From: Shewanella hanedai
GTDB taxonomy: Bacteria > Pseudomonadota > Gammaproteobacteria > Enterobacterales > Shewanellaceae
Reading direction: 5' to 3'
Assembly: GCF_007197645.1 (NCBI RefSeq)
Contig: NZ_VKGK01000010.1
Location: 1 to 64,000 of the forward strand
Length of the DNA stretch: 64,000 nucleotides
The notes below the pieces were generated by a model. It was not told where the DNA came from, did no database searches, and saw nothing but the letters and a program-made list of their open reading frames with translations. Shown here piece after piece: positions 17,397 through 28,390 of this stretch; position 1 is the first letter of the stretch; every line of letters begins with the position of its first letter. The position numbers and the translations under genes are program-made.

Positions 17397-19256
17397 TTAT
17401 TGTATCGCTGAATAAACCACTTCACTGTTTGCTTTTAGTGTTGCTATTAGCGCACGATAGTTATCTTCACTGTACTGGGCGTTTAGCCTTTGCTTCAACG
17501 CACCTAGCATGTTGTCATCAACACCTTCGGCAGCATTCACTTTATCAAGTACAACAACAGCGTATCCAGAGGCAAGTGCAACAGTATCCACAATCGCGGT
17601 TCCATCAGGCTGCGCCATCTGGAATGCTTTGTTGATGATTGCGCCGTCAACATCTTGCTCAAAACGGCCTGCATTCACTTTAGTGATAAATTCAACATCT
17701 GTACTCGGGAATGCGGTCATGAGTGCCTGAGCTTTATCTCTGGCAACTTCATTGGCCTTTTCCTGTTGTAGGCGCTGAACGATGCTTGATTTAACCTTAG
17801 CAAAGTCAACGGTACCAGCAGCAGCGTGAGATTTGATACGAATAACCATTGCATGGTTAGCTTCAATATCAATCACATCACTGTTCATTCCGTCTAGTAA
17901 GACACTATTAGAAAATGCAGCTTTTAATACTTCAGGATTATCAAAAGGTGCAGGTGCATTGTTACGTGCAAAAACAGGCGTTGTTTTAACTTCAACACCA
18001 AGCTCTTTCGCCGCTTCGCTCAAAGTATCAGGCACTTCATAGCTGACATCAGCCAAAGTTTGTTGCAGACCAAAGTAAGTATCGATAGCCGCTTTTTCTT
18101 TTAAATCGGCAATGATTTTTGCTTTAACATCTTCAAAAGGTGCTTCTGAACCTGGCTGAACATCAATCAACTTGATGATGTGATAACCAAATGTAGTTTT
18201 AACAACAGCTGAATACTCACCATTCGACAGTGAATATAACACTTCGTCAAATGCAGGCTCCATTACACCTTGTTCAAACCAATCCAGCTGTCCACCTTGC
18301 TCACCGCTAAAGGTATCATCAGACTCTGTTTTAGCTAGTTCAGCAAAATCTTCACCCGCTTGAAGCTTGGCATAAATTGCATCAGCTTTTACTTTTGCAG
18401 CAGATTCATCATCACCTAAATTAACGAGAATATGTGCAGCTAAACGCTTTTCAGCTTTTAAATAATGCTGCTTGTTCTCATCATAGTAAGTTTTCGCATC
18501 TGCATCGCTGATAACAACATCTGTCGCCATGTCTTTAGCATTGAGTTCAATGTACTCAAGGCTAAGTGTTTCAGGGCTCATAAATTGTGCTAGGTTCGCA
18601 TCGTAGAATGCTTTAGCTTCTTCATCGGTAACCACAGCTTCTGCGATAAATGGAGTCGCATCAACAGTATGGTAACGAATATCACGCGTTTGCCCCTGAA
18701 TACCCGCAAGGTAATCAGCTTCTCCAGCGAGTACAAACTCAGAACCCACTAATGAAGCAACGAGTTGACGACGAGTCATATCGGTACGCATCATGTTTCT
18801 GAATGAATTTGCTTGGTAACCTAACTGACGCAAAATAGATTGATATCTGTCGTTATCAAACTGACCATCAGTTTGAAATGCAGGCTCAGTCATTATCGCT
18901 GTCTTAATCTGTTCGTCAGAAACACGTAAGCCAAGCTCTGTCGCGCTCTGATCTAATAATTTTTCAGCAACAAGACGTTCTAATACGCTTTGCTTAACAC
19001 TGGCTAAGTAGGTGTCATCAGCCGCAAGTGCACCATACATCTCGCCAAGTTGTTGCTCTAAACGAGCACGTTCACTTTGATAGGCCTGTTCCAAAGCAGA
19101 CTCACTGATCTCTTCACCATTAACAGTGGCTGCAGCAACCTCTGTCGATGAACCTAAATAGCTACTCACGCCAGTAAATGCAAAGGAAAGTATCACTAGA
19201 ACCAGAATGCTTTTTGCAATCACGCCCTGTGAGCCTTCGCGAATCTTCTCTAACAT
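17397..19256 (-). CDS. ppiD: Periplasmic folding chaperone PpiD (SurA-like, membrane anchored)
   Basis: 619 aa. A single N-terminal membrane anchor (SILVLVILSFAFTGVSSYLG, residues about 16-35) places the rest in the periplasm. SurA_N-like helices follow, then a parvulin domain near residues 270-370 (KRLAAHILVNLGDDES ... SDDTFSGEQGGQLDWFEQG ... TTFGYHIIKLIDV). PpiD binds nascent outer-membrane and periplasmic proteins leaving the Sec translocon. In E. coli its parvulin domain is inactive; activity here is unknown. The position after lon-hupB is conserved in gammaproteobacteria. Confidence 0.94.
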   Translation of the reverse strand: MLEKIREGSQGVIAKSILVLVILSFAFTGVSSYLGSSTEVAAATVNGEEISESALEQAYQSERARLEQQLGEMYGALAADDTYLASVKQSVLERLVAEKLLDQSATELGLRVSDEQIKTAIMTEPAFQTDGQFDNDRYQSILRQLGYQANSFRNMMRTDMTRRQLVASLVGSEFVLAGEADYLAGIQGQTRDIRYHTVDATPFIAEAVVTDEEAKAFYDANLAQFMSPETLSLEYIELNAKDMATDVVISDADAKTYYDENKQHYLKAEKRLAAHILVNLGDDESAAKVKADAIYAKLQAGEDFAELAKTESDDTFSGEQGGQLDWFEQGVMEPAFDEVLYSLSNGEYSAVVKTTFGYHIIKLIDVQPGSEAPFEDVKAKIIADLKEKAAIDTYFGLQQTLADVSYEVPDTLSEAAKELGVEVKTTPVFARNNAPAPFDNPEVLKAAFSNSVLLDGMNSDVIDIEANHAMVIRIKSHAAAGTVDFAKVKSSIVQRLQQEKANEVARDKAQALMTAFPSTDVEFITKVNAGRFEQDVDGAIINKAFQMAQPDGTAIVDTVALASGYAVVVLDKVNAAEGVDDNMLGALKQRLNAQYSEDNYRALIATLKANSEVVYSAIQ

Positions 19257-19286
19257 TGGATATCTCGCTCGTTGCGATAAAAAATA

Positions 19287-19320
19287 AAAAGGCGCATCGC
19301 GGTGATCGAGATGCGCCTTA
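19287..19320 (-). terminator. Terminator between hupB and ppiD
   Basis: The perfect stem AAGGCGCATC / GATGCGCCTT (19290-19319) is followed on the minus strand by TTTTTATTTTT. It separates hupB from ppiD. Confidence 0.88.
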
Positions 19321-19470
19321 TCGTAAACATTAGGGTCAGTAGAAATTAAAATCTAAAGCGCCCTATCATACTTAACTATTTATAAAAGCACTGTAGTAAA
19401 CTGTGCTTTTGTCTCTATTTAAAAGCTCATTAAGAAAGTATGAAGCCTTACAAAAAAGGCTAAACTAATT

Positions 19471-19743
19471 TTAGTTTACAGCGTCTTTAAGAGCTTTACC
19501 TGCTTTGAATGCAGGAATGTTAGCTGCTGCAATCTTGATCTCAGCACCCGTTTGTGGGTTGCGACCAGTGCGCTCTGCACGTTGACGTACTTCAAAAGTA
19601 CCAAAACCAACAAGAGAAATCTTCTCGCCATCTTTTAAGCCATCAGTTACAGCTTCAATGAAAGAATCCAATGCACGGCCAGCAGCGGCTTTAGAAATGT
19701 CAGCACCAGAAGCGATTTTCTCGATTAGTTCAGATTTGTTCAT
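19471..19743 (-). CDS. hupB: DNA-binding protein HU-beta
   Basis: 90 aa from ATG 19743, with AAGGGGATG just upstream; an 11-residue extension to 19776 is not used by the family. It begins [25 protein letters not shown], has the [21 protein letters not shown] arm that intercalates into DNA, and ends in [14 protein letters not shown] bends and compacts DNA. Its place between lon and ppiD is the standard hupB location. Confidence 0.97.
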   Translation of the reverse strand: MNKSELIEKIASGADISKAAAGRALDSFIEAVTDGLKDGEKISLVGFGTFEVRQRAERTGRNPQTGAEIKIAAANIPAFKAGKALKDAVN

Positions 19744-20001
19744 GTCATCCCCTTGAATGTAATTTTTGTTACGCATCCATTTCCTTCAGTGGAACGGTCT
19801 GCGGAGGCTTTTATAACAAGCTTGAAACTAAAGTTCAAGCTCTACAGAAAAAGCTAAGAAATATAATTAAAAATAGCTCAAAACCAGTTGCCCCAAGGGC
19901 TTGCGAGGTGTGAGCTTACCACAGACCTAGGCTACCACAGCTAGCGACTTTAAAAAGCCCCTTTTTGCACTTTTTTTGCAGCATTTCGCCATTTTCATGC
20001 G

Positions 20002-22359
20002 TTAACCCAAGTTTTTCACGATTTCAAAGCCTTCAATCGGACGTTCTAAAGCCAATTTCAGAACTTCGTCAACCCAACGTACCGGATAAATTTTAAGATC
20101 GGCAACAACATTTGCCGGAATTTCTTCCAAATCACGCTCATTTTCTTTTGGAATCAACACAATTTTAGTGCCACCACGATGAGCAGCAAGCAATTTTTCC
20201 TTCAATCCACCTATTGGTAGTACTTCACCACGTAGGGTAATTTCACCTGTCATGGCAACATCCGCTCGTACCGGGTTACCTGTCAAACTAGACACTAAAG
20301 CCGTACACATAGCAGCACCTGCAGATGGACCATCTTTCGGTGTTGCGCCTTCAGGTACGTGAACATGAATATCACGCTTTTCATAAAAGTCGGGGTTAAT
20401 CCCTAATTGCTCAGCACGAGCACGAACCACTGTCATTGCAGCTTGAATCGACTCTTGCATCACATCACCCAGTGAACCGGTATAGCTAAGCTTGCCTTTA
20501 CCTGGTACTGATGTCGCCTCAATGGTCAGCAGATCTCCACCCACTTCAGTCCAGGCAAGCCCTGTCACTTGACCGATTTGGTTGTTTGATTCAGCCTTGC
20601 CGTAATCGCAACGTTGTACACCCAAGAATGACTTAAGGTTATCTTGTGTCACTTCGATGTGCTTCACGCTCTTATCAAGCAAAATTTTCTTAACCACTTT
20701 ACGACAGATTTTAGACAGTTCACGTTCAAGTGCACGCACACCGGCTTCACGAGTGTAATAACGAATAATGCCGATAATCGCACTATCGTGAACAGTCACC
20801 TCTTTCGGCTTTAGTCCATTACGCTCAATCTGTTTTTGCAGTAAATGCTGTTTAGCAATGTTTAACTTCTCATCTTCTGTGTAACCAGCAAGACGGATAA
20901 CTTCCATACGATCCAACAATGGGCCCGGAATATTCATCGAGTTAGACGTAGCAACAAACATCACATCAGACAGATCGTAATCCACTTCTAAGTAGTGGTC
21001 ACTGAATGTTGAATTCTGTTCTGGATCAAGGACTTCTAACAATGCTGATGCTGGGTCGCCGCGCATATCAGAACTCATCTTATCGATCTCATCGAGTAAG
21101 AAGAGTGGGTTCTTAACCCCAACTTTGGCCATCTTTTGAATGACCTTACCCGGCATAGAACCAATATATGTACGACGATGGCCACGGATCTCCGCTTCAT
21201 CACGCACGCCACCTAAGGCAACACGTACATACTTACGGCCAGTAGCTTTAGCAATAGACTGACCTAGAGAGGTTTTACCCACACCCGGTGGTCCAACTAA
21301 ACACAAAATAGGACCTTTAAGCTGTTTAACACGACTCTGAACTGCTAGATATTCTAAGATGCGCTCTTTGACTTTCTCAAGTCCAAAGTGGTCAGTATCA
21401 AGCACATCTTGTGCTTTAGCTAAGTCACGCTTGATTTTAGAACGCTGGTACCAAGGTACTGAAACCATCCAATCAACGTAACTGCGCACAACTGTTGCTT
21501 CCGCTGACATCGGCGACATCATTTTTAATTTGTTCAGCTCAGCAGTGGCTTTATCTTTAGCCTCTTCTGGCATTTTAGCGTCTTCGATCTTACGCGCTAA
21601 AGATTCAAATTCATCATGAGACTCGTCTATATCACCAAGTTCTTTTTGAATCGCCTTCATCTGCTCGTTAAGATAATACTCGCGCTGGCTCTTTTCCATC
21701 TGCTTCTTAACGCGTGAACGGATCCGTTTCTCAACCTGAAGTAGGTCAATTTCAGACTCCATCATCGCCATCAAGTATTCAAGACGCTCAGCAACATCCA
21801 CCATCTCAAGTACAGCTTGCTTATCCTCAAGCTTAAGTGGCATGTGCGCAGCCATCGTATCAGCTAAACGAGGCGCTTCATCTATGCCAGATAGTGAAGT
21901 TAAGACTTCTGGTGGGATCTTCTTATTAAGCTTTATGTAGCCTTCAAATTGCCCGACAGCAGAACGTACAAGTACCTCCTCCTCTTTCTCAGCCATAGGC
22001 TCAGACTCGAGGTAGTGCGCAGTTGCAACGAAGAAAGATTCTTCATCGGTATACTTCTCGATACGCGCACGCTTGCCGCCTTCTACCAAGACCTTGACAG
22101 TCCCGTCAGGCAGTTTCAGTAATTGCAAAATTGAGGCGACTGTACCGACCTCAAAAATGTCATCGGTACTTGGGTCGTCGAGCTCAGCATCACGCTGGGC
22201 TACTAAAATGATCTGTTTATCTTGCTCCATCGCCGTTTCTAGGCAACGAATAGACTTTTCCCGTCCAACGAATAACGGAATTACCATATGGGGATAAACC
22301 ACCACATCTCTTAGTGGTAGTACGGGTAGTTCGATTCGCGCTTCACTCTCTTGTGTCAT
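20002..22359 (-). CDS. lon: ATP-dependent protease Lon
   Basis: 785 aa, near the usual length. Domains: an N-terminal substrate-binding domain (residues 10-200), a coiled-coil region, AAA+ with Walker [10 protein letters not shown] (about 356) and Walker [12 protein letters not shown], and a C-terminal Ser-Lys protease domain with the catalytic Ser in [10 protein letters not shown] and Lys in [12 protein letters not shown]. It degrades misfolded and short-lived regulatory proteins. A sigma-32-like promoter lies upstream (22394-22421). Confidence 0.98.
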   Translation of the reverse strand: MTQESEARIELPVLPLRDVVVYPHMVIPLFVGREKSIRCLETAMEQDKQIILVAQRDAELDDPSTDDIFEVGTVASILQLLKLPDGTVKVLVEGGKRARIEKYTDEESFFVATAHYLESEPMAEKEEEVLVRSAVGQFEGYIKLNKKIPPEVLTSLSGIDEAPRLADTMAAHMPLKLEDKQAVLEMVDVAERLEYLMAMMESEIDLLQVEKRIRSRVKKQMEKSQREYYLNEQMKAIQKELGDIDESHDEFESLARKIEDAKMPEEAKDKATAELNKLKMMSPMSAEATVVRSYVDWMVSVPWYQRSKIKRDLAKAQDVLDTDHFGLEKVKERILEYLAVQSRVKQLKGPILCLVGPPGVGKTSLGQSIAKATGRKYVRVALGGVRDEAEIRGHRRTYIGSMPGKVIQKMAKVGVKNPLFLLDEIDKMSSDMRGDPASALLEVLDPEQNSTFSDHYLEVDYDLSDVMFVATSNSMNIPGPLLDRMEVIRLAGYTEDEKLNIAKQHLLQKQIERNGLKPKEVTVHDSAIIGIIRYYTREAGVRALERELSKICRKVVKKILLDKSVKHIEVTQDNLKSFLGVQRCDYGKAESNNQIGQVTGLAWTEVGGDLLTIEATSVPGKGKLSYTGSLGDVMQESIQAAMTVVRARAEQLGINPDFYEKRDIHVHVPEGATPKDGPSAGAAMCTALVSSLTGNPVRADVAMTGEITLRGEVLPIGGLKEKLLAAHRGGTKIVLIPKENERDLEEIPANVVADLKIYPVRWVDEVLKLALERPIEGFEIVKNLG

Positions 22360-22393
22360 AGCTCGATTCCGTTTGATGATAATACTTATCAGT

Positions 22394-22421
22394 ATATTGG
22401 GATGAATTCATTAATTTCAAT
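22394..22421 (-). promoter_or_regulatory. Sigma-32-like heat-shock promoter for lon
   Basis: On the minus strand ATTGAAA is followed after 13 nt by CCCAATAT, close to the heat-shock consensus CTTGAAA-N13 to 15-CCCCATNT. It ends 35 bp before the lon start. lon is a heat-shock gene in relatives, which supports the assignment. Not proven. Confidence 0.55.
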
Positions 22422-22451
22422 AGCTAATAGCTATTTAATAAGCTGAGAGTA

Positions 22452-22484
22452 TAAAAAAGGAGCCATATAGGCTCCTGTTTTTCT
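22452..22484 (-). terminator. Terminator after clpX
   Basis: The stem AGGAGCC / GGCTCCT (22458-22476) has a 5-nt loop, with an A-run on the left that gives six U residues on the minus strand. It separates clpPX from lon. Confidence 0.88.
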
Positions 22485-22505
22485 GCTTGCGGTTGATCCG
22501 CTGAA

Positions 22506-23786
22506 TTATTGTTCAGCGCCAGCAGCTTGAGACTCGCTATTTTCATAAATGAGTATAGGAGTTGATTCGCCCTTTACGACAGATTCATCTATGACAACTT
22601 TTGCCACATTATCCGCAGAAGGTAAATCATACATAATATCGAGTAAAATACCTTCAACGATAGAACGTAGACCACGAGCACCTGTTTTACGTGTTTTTGC
22701 TTTTATCGCAATAGCTCTAAGTGCATCTTCACGAAATTCAAGCTCAACCTCTTCCATTTCGAACAAGGCTGCAAATTGCTTTGTCAGTGCGTTCTTAGGC
22801 TCAGATAAAATCTGTACTAAGGCGTCATCGTCAAGCTCTGCAAGCGTTGCAAGTACTGGTAGTCGTCCGATAAATTCTGGTATCAAACCATATTTTACCA
22901 AATCTTCTGGTTCAACTTGCATCAAGGTTTCTGAAATCGTCGCCTTGTCATCCTCACCTTTGACTTGAGCACTGAAACCAATGCCTGTACCAGTGTGAGC
23001 ACGCTGTTGAATCACTTTCTCTAATCCAGAGAATGCGCCACCACAGATAAAGAGGATCTTAGAGGTATCAACCTGTAAAAACTCTTGCTGTGGATGCTTA
23101 CGTCCACCTTGTGGAGGTACAGCAGCAACAGTGCCTTCAATCAGCTTAAGCAATGCTTGCTGAACGCCTTCACCAGAAACATCACGTGTAATTGATGGAT
23201 TGTCAGACTTACGGCTGATTTTATCGATTTCATCAATATAAACGATACCGCGCTGTGCCTTTTCAACATCATAGTCACACTTTTGCAGTAGCTTCTGAAT
23301 GATATTTTCAACATCTTCACCCACATAACCCGCTTCAGTAAGCGTGGTTGCATCGGCCATGGTGAAAGGGACATTCAAGAATCGCGCAAGTGTCTCTGCT
23401 AGTAAAGTTTTACCGCTACCAGTAGGACCGATAAGTAAGATGTTACTCTTACCAAGCTCGACACCGTCTTTCGGAGTGGCATTCTTTAAACGCTTATAAT
23501 GATTATATACTGCAACTGAAAGGACCTTTTTAGCCTTCTCTTGTCCAATAACATAATCATCTAGATGCGCTCGTAACTCATGTGGAGTCGGCAGCTTATC
23601 TTGATCTTGTTTAGGTAAGATCTCTTTAATCTCTTCCCTGATGATATCGTTGCAGAGCTCTACGCACTCATCGCAAACATATACTGAAGGGCCAGCAATG
23701 AGTTTTCTTACCTCATGTTGGCTCTTTCCACAAAAAGAGCAGTAGAGTAGTTTCCCACTATCACCTGTACTTTTGTTATCGCTCAT
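22506..23786 (-). CDS. clpX: ClpXP protease ATP-binding subunit ClpX
   Basis: 426 aa. The N-terminal zinc-binding domain has four Cys (YCSFCGKS and [10 protein letters not shown]). The AAA+ module has Walker A GPTGSGKT, Walker [11 protein letters not shown] and the substrate pore loop GYVGED. The IGF-type loop that docks ClpP appears as TGIGFSAQV. ClpX unfolds tagged proteins and feeds them to ClpP. The gene follows clpP by 82 bp on the same strand. Confidence 0.98.
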   Translation of the reverse strand: MSDNKSTGDSGKLLYCSFCGKSQHEVRKLIAGPSVYVCDECVELCNDIIREEIKEILPKQDQDKLPTPHELRAHLDDYVIGQEKAKKVLSVAVYNHYKRLKNATPKDGVELGKSNILLIGPTGSGKTLLAETLARFLNVPFTMADATTLTEAGYVGEDVENIIQKLLQKCDYDVEKAQRGIVYIDEIDKISRKSDNPSITRDVSGEGVQQALLKLIEGTVAAVPPQGGRKHPQQEFLQVDTSKILFICGGAFSGLEKVIQQRAHTGTGIGFSAQVKGEDDKATISETLMQVEPEDLVKYGLIPEFIGRLPVLATLAELDDDALVQILSEPKNALTKQFAALFEMEEVELEFREDALRAIAIKAKTRKTGARGLRSIVEGILLDIMYDLPSADNVAKVVIDESVVKGESTPILIYENSESQAAGAEQ

Positions 23787-23868
23787 TACTCTACCTCTTG
23801 AACAGTCTGCACTACGTGTCTAAATCACCTACAGCTTAAACTCATAATAGCTCAGCCGTAGACAAAAA

Positions 23869-24480
23869 TCAGCCCCGTTGATTAAACACTGTGTCGACCA
23901 AGCCATATTCAGCAGCTTGAGTTGCACTCATGAAGTTATCGCGGTCTGTATCACGTTCGATAATTTCCAAAGGTTGACCAGTATGCTCTGCCAACATTTG
24001 GTTTAATTTATTTTTAATGCCAAGGATCTCTTGCGCATGGATTGCGATATCAGAAGCCTGCCCCTGAAAACCACCGAGTGGCTGATGGATCATGACGCGT
24101 GAATTAGGTAGACAATGACGCTTACCTTTAGCGCCACCGGCGAGAAGAAATGCACCCATGCTAGCAGCCTGACCGATACAAACAGTGCTGACATTTGGCT
24201 TGATAAACTGCATCGTATCGTAAATCGCCATACCTGCAGTCACAGAACCACCTGGTGAATTGATATAAAGAGAGATCTCTTGATCTGGGTTCTCTGACTC
24301 CAAAAACAGTAACTGAGCCACGATGAGGTTAGCCATATGCTCTTCAACTTGGCCAACTAAGAAGATAACGCGCTCTTTAAGAAGACGAGAATAGATATCA
24401 TATGAACGTTCACCTTTAGCGGTTTGTTCAACCACCATAGGAACGAGTGCGTTTAGTACTGATTCTGGTGCATTTTGCAT
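23869..24480 (-). CDS. clpP: ATP-dependent Clp protease proteolytic subunit
   Basis: 203 aa. The catalytic Ser lies in [14 protein letters not shown], the His in [13 protein letters not shown] and the Asp in the C-terminal handle region ([12 protein letters not shown]). ClpP forms a double heptameric barrel that works with ClpX and ClpA. It is the first gene of clpPX, cut off from tig by a terminator at 24496-24534. Confidence 0.98.
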   Translation of the reverse strand: MQNAPESVLNALVPMVVEQTAKGERSYDIYSRLLKERVIFLVGQVEEHMANLIVAQLLFLESENPDQEISLYINSPGGSVTAGMAIYDTMQFIKPNVSTVCIGQAASMGAFLLAGGAKGKRHCLPNSRVMIHQPLGGFQGQASDIAIHAQEILGIKNKLNQMLAEHTGQPLEIIERDTDRDNFMSATQAAEYGLVDTVFNQRG

Positions 24481-24495
24481 TATTTATAATCCCTA

Positions 24496-24534
24496 AATAA
24501 AAACGGCTCGAATGAGGAACCTCATACGAGCCAT
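24496..24534 (-). terminator. Terminator between tig and clpP
   Basis: The stem GGCTCGAATGAGG / CCTCATACGAGCC (24505-24532, one mismatch) is followed on the minus strand by GTTTTTATTTA. Confidence 0.85.
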
Positions 24535-24570
24535 TATAAATGGTGAACAACCATTTAAGTCAAGCGAAGC

Positions 24571-25875
24571 TTAACCTTGTTGAGTAGCTTTGTTCATAAA
24601 TTCTTCAAAATTGACGGCTTTCTCTGTCACTTTTGCAGTTTTAAGCAATGCTTCAACAGCTTGTTCTTCAAGAGCAACGTTACGCATGTTCTGCATCATC
24701 TCTTGATTGCCGTTGTAATATTCAACAACTTCACTTGGGTCTTCGTATGCAGAAGCCATAGAAGCGATAAGTCCTTGAACTCGTTCGTCTTCAGCTTTCA
24801 GCTCATTAGTCTTAATGACTTCACCCAATAATAGACCAACTTTCACGCGACGTTCAGCTTGTTCAGTAAATAAATCAGCTGGAAGCTCAGGCATGTTTGC
24901 AGCTTGATCACCGAAACGCTGCATTGCTTGCTTACGCAACACTTCAACTTCGCCAGCAACAAGAGCAGATGGAAGATCAAGTTCGTTCTGCTCTAGCAGA
25001 CCATTAAGCACTTGCTCTTTAACATTCGCTTTAAGCGCCTGTTCAAGTTCACGGCTCATGTTCTTGCTGATTTCAGCTTTAAGTGCGTCTAGACCACCTT
25101 CAGCGACACCGAAAAGTGTAGCGAATTCGTCATTCACTTCAGGCAAGTTAGCTGCTTGTACTTCATTCAAAGTAATAGCGAACTTAGCAACTTTACCTTT
25201 TAGGTTTTCAGCGTGGTAATCTTCAGGGAAAGTCACGTCAATCTCAAACTCTTCACCAGCTTTATGACCTTCAACACCTGATTCAAAACCAGGAATCATA
25301 CGGCCAGAACCTAGTTGAAGTTCGAAATCTTCAGCTTTTCCACCTTCAAACTCTTCACCGTCGATAGAGCCAACGAAATTAATCTTAGCTTTGTCACCAT
25401 CGCCTGCAGCACGTTCAACAGCTTCATATGTAGCGTGTTGCTTACGTAGTGTTTCGATCATTGTGTCAACGTCAGCATCTGTAACGACTGAAGTTGGTTG
25501 CTCAACAGCGATAGCGTCAAGTCCTTTCAACTCTACTTCTGGGTAGATTTCGAAAGTTGCAACAAACTGGAAGTTTTCTGCATCTGATTCACCAGGAATA
25601 AATGTTGGTGCGCCAGCTGGGTTTAATTTCTCTGCGATAATCGCTTCAACGAAATTACGCTGCATGACTTCGCCAGTGATATCTTGACGAATAGCATTGC
25701 CATAACGCTTGTTGATGACACTTACAGGTACTTTTCCTGGACGGAAACCTGGGATACGAGCGCGCTTAGCTTCGCTTTTTAGACTATCGTTTACAGCTTT
25801 CTCAATCTGGTCGGCAGGAACAGAAATTGTCAAACGGCGCTCTAGGCCTTGTGTTGTTTCAACAGAAACTTGCAT
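24571..25875 (-). CDS. tig: Trigger factor, ribosome-associated chaperone
   Basis: 434 aa. The N-terminal ribosome-binding domain contains the L23-docking signature GFRPGKVP. The FKBP-type PPIase domain covers residues about 150-245 ([33 protein letters not shown]), and a long alpha-helical chaperone domain makes up the rest. Trigger factor meets nascent chains at the exit tunnel. It heads the conserved tig-clpP-clpX-lon-hupB-ppiD block. Confidence 0.97.
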   Translation of the reverse strand: MQVSVETTQGLERRLTISVPADQIEKAVNDSLKSEAKRARIPGFRPGKVPVSVINKRYGNAIRQDITGEVMQRNFVEAIIAEKLNPAGAPTFIPGESDAENFQFVATFEIYPEVELKGLDAIAVEQPTSVVTDADVDTMIETLRKQHATYEAVERAAGDGDKAKINFVGSIDGEEFEGGKAEDFELQLGSGRMIPGFESGVEGHKAGEEFEIDVTFPEDYHAENLKGKVAKFAITLNEVQAANLPEVNDEFATLFGVAEGGLDALKAEISKNMSRELEQALKANVKEQVLNGLLEQNELDLPSALVAGEVEVLRKQAMQRFGDQAANMPELPADLFTEQAERRVKVGLLLGEVIKTNELKAEDERVQGLIASMASAYEDPSEVVEYYNGNQEMMQNMRNVALEEQAVEALLKTAKVTEKAVNFEEFMNKATQQG

Positions 25876-25910
25876 TTTTTTACCTCAAAATAAGTCTAAC
25901 GTTCTTTGTT

Positions 25911-26177
25911 TATACCCAAACTATTTCAAAATGCTCGTTTCAGAGCTCCCGTAGGATAGCTGAACAAGACGGTGATTGAGAGAATGGCTATTCCCTTTTT
26001 GATATCACCAACACAGTACAGATATTCTACGGGAACTCCCAAAGGGCAAGGCGAGAAGTAACATTTTTCTGTGTTATGAAAAATTGAATTAGAACAACTA
26101 GTCCAGCAATTTCATGCCTTGAACTCTGTCACTTCTCGACATGCTGAATCCTGCATTTCGATGTAGTTTGGGTATAT
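25911..26177. mobile_element. MITE-like element with TATACCCAAACTA terminal inverted repeats
   Basis: TATACCCAAACTA at the left end and TAGTTTGGGTATA at the right end are exact inverse complements. Similarity continues inward for about 35 bp imperfectly (AAATGC and TTCAG are shared). The 267-bp interior has no coding potential. The outermost TA pairs could be the duplicated target. The structure fits a non-autonomous transposable element between tig and the tRNA operon terminator; the responsible transposase is not in this window. Confidence 0.7.
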
Positions 26178-26345
26178 AGTCGAGTTATCAACTATTAAAG
26201 TATTCGTTTCTTGATCTTAAAATTTGACTAGACAGCCCGTAATAACTCAGTTGCAGTGCTAGTCATTCATAATTGATGTTTATCAAGACGCGACATTATA
26301 GCCACGCTTTTCAGCAGAGTCGACCACAAAACGTGAATTTCAGAT

Positions 26346-26378
26346 GTAAAAAAAGCGACCTTAGGTCGCTTTTTTTAC
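26346..26378. terminator. Terminator of the tRNA operon
   Basis: A self-complementary hairpin GTAAAAAAAGCGACC-TTA-GGTCGCTTTTTTTAC, 16 bp past the tRNA-His 3' end. It works in both orientations. Confidence 0.92.
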
Positions 26379-26393
26379 ATTCTTACAAAGAAA

Positions 26394-26470
26394 TGGGGTG
26401 ACTGATGGGGTTCGAACCCACGACAACCGGAATCACAATCCGGGACTCTACCAACTGAGCTACAATCACC
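26394..26470 (-). tRNA. tRNA-His (GTG)
   Basis: On the minus strand the gene starts GGTGATTGTAGCTC with the extra 5' G (G-1) typical of tRNA-His. The anticodon loop TTGTGAT carries GTG, the T-arm is GTGGGTTCGAACCCCAT and the acceptor ends CAGTCACCCCA, with CCA encoded. It is third in a Pro-Arg-His array. Confidence 0.97.
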
Positions 26471-26479
26471 ACTGATACT

Positions 26480-26556
26480 TGGTGCGCCCGGCAGGATTCG
26501 AACCTGCGGCCACCCGCTTAGAAGGCGGGTGCTCTATCCAACTGAGCTACGGGCGC
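26480..26556 (-). tRNA. tRNA-Arg (TCT)
   Basis: The minus-strand gene runs from GCGCCCGTAGCTCAG to CGGGCGCACCA. The anticodon stem-loop CCGCCTTCTAAGCGG carries TCT. The T-arm is GCAGGTTCGAATCCTGC. It lies 9 bp upstream of tRNA-His. Confidence 0.97.
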
Positions 26557-26647
26557 TTCGAAAATGAGTTAATTCACAACTCACATCCTAAACTGGCGTG
26601 AAATATATTTTCACTTTACTCGCTCTTTCAAGCAAATAAATATCAAG

Positions 26648-26724
<77 letters not shown>

Positions 26725-27296
26725 AGTGTTATTTTTTTGATATTCTGTTAATACCAGAGCTTACCCCTGCTTAACTTTCAATTCATAAACTGATATGAAA
26801 GTAATGTATTAACTATTAATGTCAAATTGTTGAGACCTTTAAATGCAATTCAATTTTGGGATGAATAACAAGTCTCATCTCAAGCGAAGCTAGTTAGCCT
26901 TCTCGTTGAGAACGGAGCGCATCTTATCCCCTCACCTCACAGTCGTCAACGCTTTTTTATAAAGAAAAGTTTGCCTGCTCATTTTACAGACTATCGCATT
27001 TTAGATCAGTTAAAAATCCAACAAGATGGCTAGATTTACTTCGCAATACACCTCGTAACCTGCTGAGGTCTGCTCGATTTTATGTTACCAATACCGTAAG
27101 TCAGTACTTATATTTAGTTCATCATGGCTCACTATGAGCATTTTCGCTTTTTAAAATTAACACTCTCGTCTAAAGGACAAATTATCCGTATATAAGAACG
27201 GTTTGTTATTTAGGTTATTAAATGACACCAAGTCTAACGCCTGTTAAAATGTCGGCGATTTTTATTATCGCGCCTTATTAAGGAAATCCCCCCCAG
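26725..27296. other. Intergenic region between tRNA-Pro and folD
   Basis: This 572-bp stretch has no credible open frame, repeat or RNA gene that I can recognise. It must contain the leftward tRNA promoter near 26730-26790 and the folD promoter near 27200-27270, but neither shows a decisive consensus by eye. Confidence 0.4.
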
Positions 27297-28151
27297 ATGA
27301 CAGCTCAAAGAATCGATGGAAAAGCCATTGCCCAATCCATTCGAACACAGCTCAAAGAAAAAGTAACCGCCCGTAAAGAAGCTGGTAAAAGAGCACCAGG
27401 TTTAGCGGTTATTTTAGTTGGTGCAGATCCAGCATCACAAGTTTATGTTGGCAGTAAGCGACGCGCTTGTGAAGAGGTCGGGTTCTTGTCTCGCTCATAC
27501 GATCTGGAAACCAGTACAACTGAAGAGCAACTACTTTCACTCATCGATGAGTGCAATGAAGATCCTAGCATCGATGGTATTTTGATTCAGTTACCCCTGC
27601 CAGCTCATATTGCTGAATCTAACGTTATTGAACGTATTCGTCCCGATAAAGATGTTGATGGTTTTCACCCTTATAACGTAGGGCGACTGGCACAACGTAT
27701 GCCAGTGTTACGTTCATGTACTCCGATGGGGATTATGACACTTATTAAATCAACTGGGGTTGATACGTATGGCTTAGATGCCATCGTAGTTGGTGCATCA
27801 AACATCGTAGGCCGTCCAATGAGCTTAGAGCTCTTACTTGCTGGTTGTACCACGACCATATGCCACCGATTTACCCGTAACCTAGAGCAAAAAGTCAGAC
27901 AAGCTGATTTGGTTGTTGTCGCGGTAGGCAAACCAGGCTTTATTCCTGGTGAATGGATTAAACCAGGTGCCTTAGTTATTGATGTGGGGATTAATCGTCT
28001 TGAAGATGGCAGTCTTGTGGGTGATGTTCAATATGATGTCGCGGCGCAAAATGCCAGCTTTATTACACCCGTTCCTGGCGGCGTGGGCCCCATGACCATT
28101 GCAAGCCTATTAGAAAATACTCTTTATGCGGCAGAGCAGTTTCACGACTAA
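27297..28151 (+). CDS. folD: Methylenetetrahydrofolate dehydrogenase / cyclohydrolase FolD
   Basis: 284 aa. The N-terminal catalytic domain has the signature [13 protein letters not shown] with the active-site Lys, and [10 protein letters not shown]. The Rossmann part has [20 protein letters not shown] and ends with [15 protein letters not shown]. The enzyme interconverts methylene-, methenyl- and formyl-tetrahydrofolate using NADP. The gene is monocistronic and points toward cysS. Confidence 0.97.
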   Translation: MTAQRIDGKAIAQSIRTQLKEKVTARKEAGKRAPGLAVILVGADPASQVYVGSKRRACEEVGFLSRSYDLETSTTEEQLLSLIDECNEDPSIDGILIQLPLPAHIAESNVIERIRPDKDVDGFHPYNVGRLAQRMPVLRSCTPMGIMTLIKSTGVDTYGLDAIVVGASNIVGRPMSLELLLAGCTTTICHRFTRNLEQKVRQADLVVVAVGKPGFIPGEWIKPGALVIDVGINRLEDGSLVGDVQYDVAAQNASFITPVPGGVGPMTIASLLENTLYAAEQFHD

Positions 28152-28188
28152 CACTTAAACCGTCAAAGTTACATGTTTCAAACATAAA

Positions 28189-28300
28189 TCCCCTCAATCG
28201 CTTTGACCTACATGGATGTAGGGAATGCCAATAAATGCAGGGAGCATTGCAGGTACCCTGCGATCGGGGATAAGTACATCTGACCTCCACGGATGGAGGA
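28189..28300. repeat. Intergenic hairpin repeat after folD
   Basis: Two similar hairpins, CCTACAT-GG-ATGTAGG (28206-28221) and CCTCCA-CGGA-TGGAGG (28284-28299), flank a segment ending ACCCTGCGATCGGGGATAAG, whose middle recurs at 17319-17343. The ACATGGATGT core also occurs in the repeats near the left edge. This looks like a Shewanella-type intergenic repeat family present in diverged copies. Confidence 0.55.
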
Positions 28301-28338
28301 AATGCAGAGTAATGTCTGGAACATTTTCTGCCTTGTAC

Positions 28339-28366
28339 AAAAAAGCCTGCAGCTGCAGGCTTTTTT
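28339..28366. terminator. Bidirectional terminator between folD and cysS
   Basis: A 28-bp fully self-complementary sequence with the core GCCTGCAGCTGCAGGC and A6 and T6 flanks, placed between the convergent folD and cysS. Confidence 0.92.
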
Positions 28367-28390
28367 ATGCGTTAATGGTGACTGTACAAG

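Noticed and set aside
19443..19460. AGCCTTACAAAAAAGGCT hairpin after hupB
   Set aside because: The stem is short and A-rich; the 10-bp stem at 19287-19320 is the much better terminator.
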